Shown here in pieces: positions 59,311 to 64,000 of a DNA stretch of 64,000 nt. How positions within the stretch are numbered: the stretch's first letter is position 1; the number at the start of each line of letters is the position of its first letter. The position numbers and the translations under genes were made by a program. Under the pieces are notes generated by a model. That model was not told where the DNA came from and ran no database searches. It was given only the letters and a program-made list of their open reading frames with translations. Source of the stretch: Chrysopilus asiliformis (Eukaryota; Arthropoda; Insecta; Diptera; Rhagionidae); NCBI GenBank assembly GCA_964034945.1, contig OZ035961.1:31026184-31090183 (forward strand), in the 5' to 3' direction.

Positions 59311-60210
59311 CACAAGGTTTTAAACTGCGATTTTATCAAATATCACAAAGTACGCGAGCATTCAGTGATGCCATTTAAGCCCAGCAAGCCTACCTCCCTT
59401 TTTGCACTTTTCTCTCAGTTAAAAACATGCTGCAAATGTTTAATGTCTCTTTAAACAGTCGTTGTGTCACCACTAGTGGATAGTAAATTATTTAAACAAC
59501 TAACATTTTCAAAAAAACTTTTTGTCTTAAGTCCTATTATTCCAATATTAAAGCTTGAAGCCAAATGAAAAACTTTATCACCTACACGTTCCAAAGACGA
59601 GTTCTAAAAATCCAAAAAAAAAACTTCAGTGAACTAAGAAATTTAAAAAAAATTACCGTGAGAATTTCTGGTTAGAATTCCACTTTATATTAGAAATCTT
59701 CTTATCTCACACAATGGTTTAAAATAAGACAAAAAAGGTCATTGGTTCAAATGTATCACTAGATAAATATATTTTAGCCGCTATTATATAATACATTTTT
59801 CAATTAAAAAACACGCACGAAAATATACCACAACCAAACAAACAACTGTTAGCAAAAAATCTCACACATTTGAAAATCGTGTAAGATTTGAAAAAAAATC
59901 ACAAGCAAAATCTATTAAATTACAATTGGTTTTAAAATAATTTTCTGCCCCATACACGATTTGAGAATATTTTGAATTTAACAAGCATGTGATCAATTTG
60001 TAAAACTCTTATAAATTCAATACTTTTCCGATCACAAAGTGATAAACGTTTGCTAATCGTAAAAATCTTCAATAACACCTTGGCCCATCATCATTTACTG
60101 TCTATCAGACTGACATCCAGGCAACTTTAATACATGTGAGAATTTTACGCAACAGAAAACTTCCGGAAATTGTGCAAAAAAAGTATGTATTGTGCTACTA
60201 TTGTTATTAC

Positions 60211-60244
60211 CTGCAGCTAGAACTAAAATGAAATTAATCCACAT
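60211..60244 (-). CDS. Candidate alternative (or true) first coding exon of the carbonic anhydrase gene
   Basis: ATG TGG ATT AAT TTC... on the - strand encodes MWINFILVLAAG with a CATAAA context before ATG and a GTAATA donor after the first base of a Gly codon (phase 1). The carbonic anhydrase first exon contains, at 49989, a strong acceptor-like tract (TTTGCTTTTGTTTCAG) in the matching phase. Joining them gives MWINFILVLAAG-LQLATAAERNW, a plausible signal peptide. This would place the promoter beyond 60300 and make intron 1 about 10.2 kb. Alternatively it begins an unrelated gene, or is chance. Confidence 0.4.
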
Positions 60245-61009
60245 TTTATGCTGCACCGACGAGACTATTTGTATTTTCAAGTAAAAACTTCCGACTAATC
60301 AAATTGTAAAATTATTTCGTTACGAAAGCTCTAAGCGAACATTTGCTCGACGGAACAATTTACGATTTCGAATCCGATGTCGATGTCGCCCATGTGAATT
60401 TCGTTACAATCATTCACAAGACAATTCTGCGAACCTCAACGTTGTCACAAACGATACTGATTCTTCCAACGTCCGACAGCAGAATATAGCACGATTTTAT
60501 TATAGAACACGACAGAATAGAACAGAACACATGAAGATAGTATTTGGGGTAGGCTGGTATATTCTGTGATAAGCGCAAGTTGGCTAAGTTTGTACACAAC
60601 CCCATCAACAACCACCCCCTTTCCACATCCAAACCAGGCACTGCTATTCAAACTTTCGCGATCGCACTTCCTGTCGGTAAATAAATCGATTCGCAGGTAA
60701 TTTTTCCGCTAAACTTGGAATATTTTCGTTATTAGTCCCCAGCATTTCTTACTGGGGAAAAAATGATGCTTTCTATTTTTAGTGTCTATCTTTTAGAGCA
60801 AGAGTTAATTTTATTTTTAAACAAAAAATAATAATAGAAGGTTCAAAGATACTGCTTTGAAAGTTTGTACATTCTAATTAAATTTTTTTGTTTGATTAAA
60901 AAAAAGCTTTTATCCGCTTTAGACATAAAAGCGAGATAAATGTTTTTTTATGACTTTAACTCGTTTTTATTTCTGATACGGCCAATTTTTTTCCTTCTTA
61001 GTACAACAG

Positions 61010-61080
61010 TCCCCGCTTAATTGCACAACCAATTTACCAAAAAAAAACGTTGCAATAAGCGGGTATTGTAAGAAAGCCGG
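61010..61080. mobile_element. Pogo-like terminus fragment
   Basis: Contains CAGTCCCCGCTTAATTGCA and the opposing 'tgcaataagcgggtattg', an inverted pair about 25 bases apart. It looks like an internally deleted pogo-like element. Confidence 0.45.
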
Positions 61081-61915
61081 AAGCCAAAAATATGCAAATT
61101 TTTATGCCATATCAGAAATCATTAAGGTTTATTAAATTTAGTATATTATTTGCAAAGCTTAGGCGCCATTTACATCTGACATTTTATTCCTCGAATTTAC
61201 TCTGAGACAGAAAATTCATATTCCACAAACATTTACATCACAATTCAAAATTCCAGTAGTTTGATCCTGAAACAAATCTCATGACAATAAAAATCACACG
61301 CGCTTACATTAAGAATCGAATTTTTAGGATAAATTTCAGGAATAAAATTCAACGTGGATTTTTTTTTCACTTTCAAAAGTAACATGAGGCGTATTACTTT
61401 CCTCTGCTGTAGAAGGAAAGTATTGTATTGTATTCATTACGGAGAGGGGAAGATAGAAACTTTCTGATCAGTACAAAATCCATTTCAAGCAAAATTTTAA
61501 GGATGTCCGCCGTGCATCTGTCTGTCGGTTTGTCCCTTGTATTTATCTTGAATAACTTTCGAACACGTTTACCTAGCGACTTAAAATTTTTTGTAAATGA
61601 GTTTTACAAAAATCGTAATTTTCTATTAACTTTTGGAAAAGTAACGGCAACTATATCGGGTACCTACCATAAAATTAATTAAAAAAAAAAAAAGTCTTTT
61701 GCGCTGTTGGAAAAAACTAATATAACAAAATTACAAAAGGATATAAAATTTTGTACATTTTTTGATCTATTAGTTTTTACGTATCTTTAACGATTCTCAA
61801 AATATTTTAAAAAAATAAGTTTTTTGAAAATTTGTTCGGAAAATGCGCTTTTAAGAAAAATTCATGAAACCAAATTATATAATTTCCTGTATTTTTTCTT
61901 TTAACAGTTTTTCAG

Positions 61916-61964
61916 TAGGGTAAGGTACGGGTAGGGTAAGGTACGGGTAGGGTAAGGTACGGGA
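61916..61964. repeat. 16-bp minisatellite, 3 units
   Basis: Unit GTAGGGTAAGGTACGG repeated three times without visible change. Confidence 0.85.
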
Positions 61965-62168
61965 TATTCCTGCGAAATCTCAGAACCCTGGAGTGAATAG
62001 GAAAAGAACTTTTCTGCCAGCACAAAACATATTCAGCCATTTGTTGCTAAAATTTATTTTTTTAAAAAGCTGACATAAATTTCATGGGAATTATTCTTGT
62101 TTGTAATTTTGTAAACTTACTAGGGGCGATGTGGGTTTTCTATTTAGTAATTTGTATATGCTCTAGAC

Positions 62169-62250
62169 CAGTGGTTCTTAACCTTGGTTCGATCGAACCC
62201 CAGGGGTTCGGTGAGTCAGTTTCCCGGGTTCAGCGGAGGTCAAAACACAC
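62169..62250 (+). mobile_element. hAT-type transposon terminus
   Basis: CAGTGGTTCTTAACCTTGG followed by 'cgatcgaaccccaggggttc' and 'cggtgagtc' matches the widely distributed left end of Charlie/Tip100-type hAT elements. No matching right end is visible, so this is a fragment. Confidence 0.6.
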
Positions 62251-62418
62251 ACTTTTTGTTTTTATGTGAAAATCAAGTTATAATGGTTTTGTTCTTTGTT
62301 CTTAATGGTTTTGTTTATTAATGGTTTGTACTTTAATGGTTTTGTTCATTTTGTGCACCTATGTGTAAATATATACATATGTTTTGAATTTGAAAAAATC
62401 ATATTTTATTTTTCCAAT

Positions 62419-63054
62419 TAATACTAAGTTCACACTGACGCAAAATAACGTAATTTACTTTTGCGAAATGATTTAGATCTTAAACCAAAGTGTTCACACA
62501 GAGATTAAGGTAATTCTGTTTGACATTTCAACTACAGGATTGCTATGAATTTTAGTGTAGGATTGCTATGAATTTTAGTAATATGATGAATAATACAATT
62601 CAAAACATCGATGAAATATGTGCAAACAGAATTAGACACTTTAAACGAAAATGGAAATTATCTGTAATGAAAATAAACAATTATTTTCCTTTTCATATCT
62701 AATCGCATCAAAAACAGGTCCATTTTTTTTTTGCTCCGCGTAGGTTGTTTACTAATATACCCTCTTCGCGTGCGGAACACGGCTTCTTTTTCTTATATTT
62801 CCGTTTTTCCAATGCAGCACAAATGTCAAAACTTCTCAAAACTGATGTGCTGAAGAGAGCTGAATAAGTGATGCAGGGTTGTATCCATTGTTTTTGCTTG
62901 ATTTCGTTCCTAATTTTGTGGAAATTGCATACTTTTAGTGATTTTGAAAACAGATTAATGTACTGGAAATCTCGTGATTTCGAGCAAGATTTCGTTCAAA
63001 ATTACGAAAATCTTCAAAATTACGTAATTTTGCGTCGGTGTGAACTTAGTATTA
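62419..63054. mobile_element. 636-bp element with about 37-bp inverted termini
   Basis: The left end TAATACTAAGTTCACACTGA and the right end (reverse complement TAATACTAAGTTCACACCGA) continue as inverted copies through 'cgcaaaat.acgtaattt'. The interior has a direct repeat of 'aggattgctatgaattttag' at about 62537-62579. No transposase ORF. Target duplication unclear. Confidence 0.7.
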
Positions 63055-64000
63055 TATACAAATCACTGCGCCGATACAGCGTTTTATATTGAAAATGCTG
63101 TTTTATATAACTCAAGAACATTAAAAAACGCTCCGAAAAAAAAATTATATTACCACAAGTTGACAAACCACGAAAAATACTTAAATAGAATAAATTCAAA
63201 AGTGCAATATTGGTCTCCTTTTTGAATTTCTTCGGAAATACTAGTACAAAAACTGTTTCATTTTAAAGTTTCGGATAAATATTTAAGCCACTGATTTAAT
63301 AGTCACTATAAAATTTATAATAATTATTTTGAAAAGTGAAATATTTTTGAAAATTTTTGCAAAAAATGCCTTTTGTGGGTATAAGTTTTCATAATATGGA
63401 AGACGAAAACTCGGAATTTTCATTTTCATTATACACGAAATTATTTAGCTCATTATTTTAATTTATTTTTATTTATAGGCACTATTGATTAAGATTAATT
63501 GGAGTTCTAAAAACGGTTGATGCCAGACAAAATTAATTATGTTAAATGTTTAATGCATATGCAAACAGAACACAAACAATAATAATACAACAAATGAATA
63601 AAATAAACAAAAGGTGATCAGTTTAACTGGTACCTGAAAGATATTTATAGATTTGAAAAAAAATTATCATCAATTAGCACCGTTTTTTTATAACTTTTAT
63701 ATCCTATCGGGTTAAAATATAGAAATGTAGACTGCAATGTGAATATATTGGGCAAAAAAAATGTGATATGTCGGGATTGAAATTAATTATATTTCCTATA
63801 AGTGGTTGTAAAGATGTAAAATTCAAAAAAAATGTAGTTAAGGTAAGTGTTAAATTTTAGAACCTTAACAACCACTATAATGTGTCCATAAACCAAAGTC
63901 TATATTCACTCTAAACAAGTTAGAAATGCGATTTGAAAGAAATCAAATTTCGTGTTCGAATTCTTATTTGTTTATTTATAGCTCTGAAACCTATTTTCTA

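Noticed and set aside
59005..59323. 97-codon and 62-codon ORFs
   Set aside because: Both run through a short interspersed element that recurs in the window, in different frames and orientation.
1..64000. tRNA or rRNA genes
   Set aside because: I looked for A-box/B-box pairs (GGTTCRANNCC) and rRNA-like blocks by eye and found none convincing; a covariance-model scan was not possible.

Overview
This is AT-rich eukaryotic (insect, most likely dipteran) genomic DNA. The evidence is six spliced copies of the insect-specific Tweedle (DUF243) cuticle-protein family, one alpha-carbonic anhydrase gene with arthropod-style introns, TATA plus TCAGT-type initiators, and many short transposons. Several of those transposons carry the (GTCY)n microsatellite typical of dipteran mini-me/DINE-1 elements. 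The sequence does not let me name the species.

Layout. Positions 1-33000 hold a head-to-tail Tweedle cluster on the + strand: a 5'-truncated gene (1-500), then genes at 7553-8393, 18287-19294, 24911-25839, 28464-29337 and 32001-32882. Each complete gene has a 15-base first coding exon, a phase-0 intron inside the signal peptide, a long DUF243 exon, a phase-1 intron and a short C-terminal exon. Genes 1-4 form one sequence subgroup (NYNILF(V/I)KAPAQS...). Genes 5-6 form another (HYRVVFIKAP...). Their products are predicted secreted chitin-associated cuticle proteins. Each complete gene has its own TATA box, and genes 2-4 also share an upstream module (GGACAAGG, then AATTTGCAT).

Positions 41178-50034 hold a five-exon alpha-carbonic anhydrase gene on the - strand. 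All three zinc histidines are present, and a C-terminal hydrophobic tail suggests a GPI-anchored enzyme. A possible alternative or true first exon lies at 60211-60244, which would extend the gene to about 19 kb. Its introns hold a roughly 660-bp GACGGACA-type array and a TIR element.

The rest is intergenic or intronic DNA full of small elements: Helentron-like repeats with internal GTCY arrays, pogo-like and piggyBac-like MITEs, a TA-flanked element nested inside a Helentron-like copy, foldbacks, a 1.65-kb tandem duplication and LINE/Helitron-type tails. I see no tRNA, rRNA, CRISPR array or intact transposase gene. I found no clear new multi-gene system. The best leads are the shared Tweedle promoter module, the possible alternative carbonic-anhydrase first exon, the DUF243 conversion tract and the microsatellite-carrying Helentron-like family.
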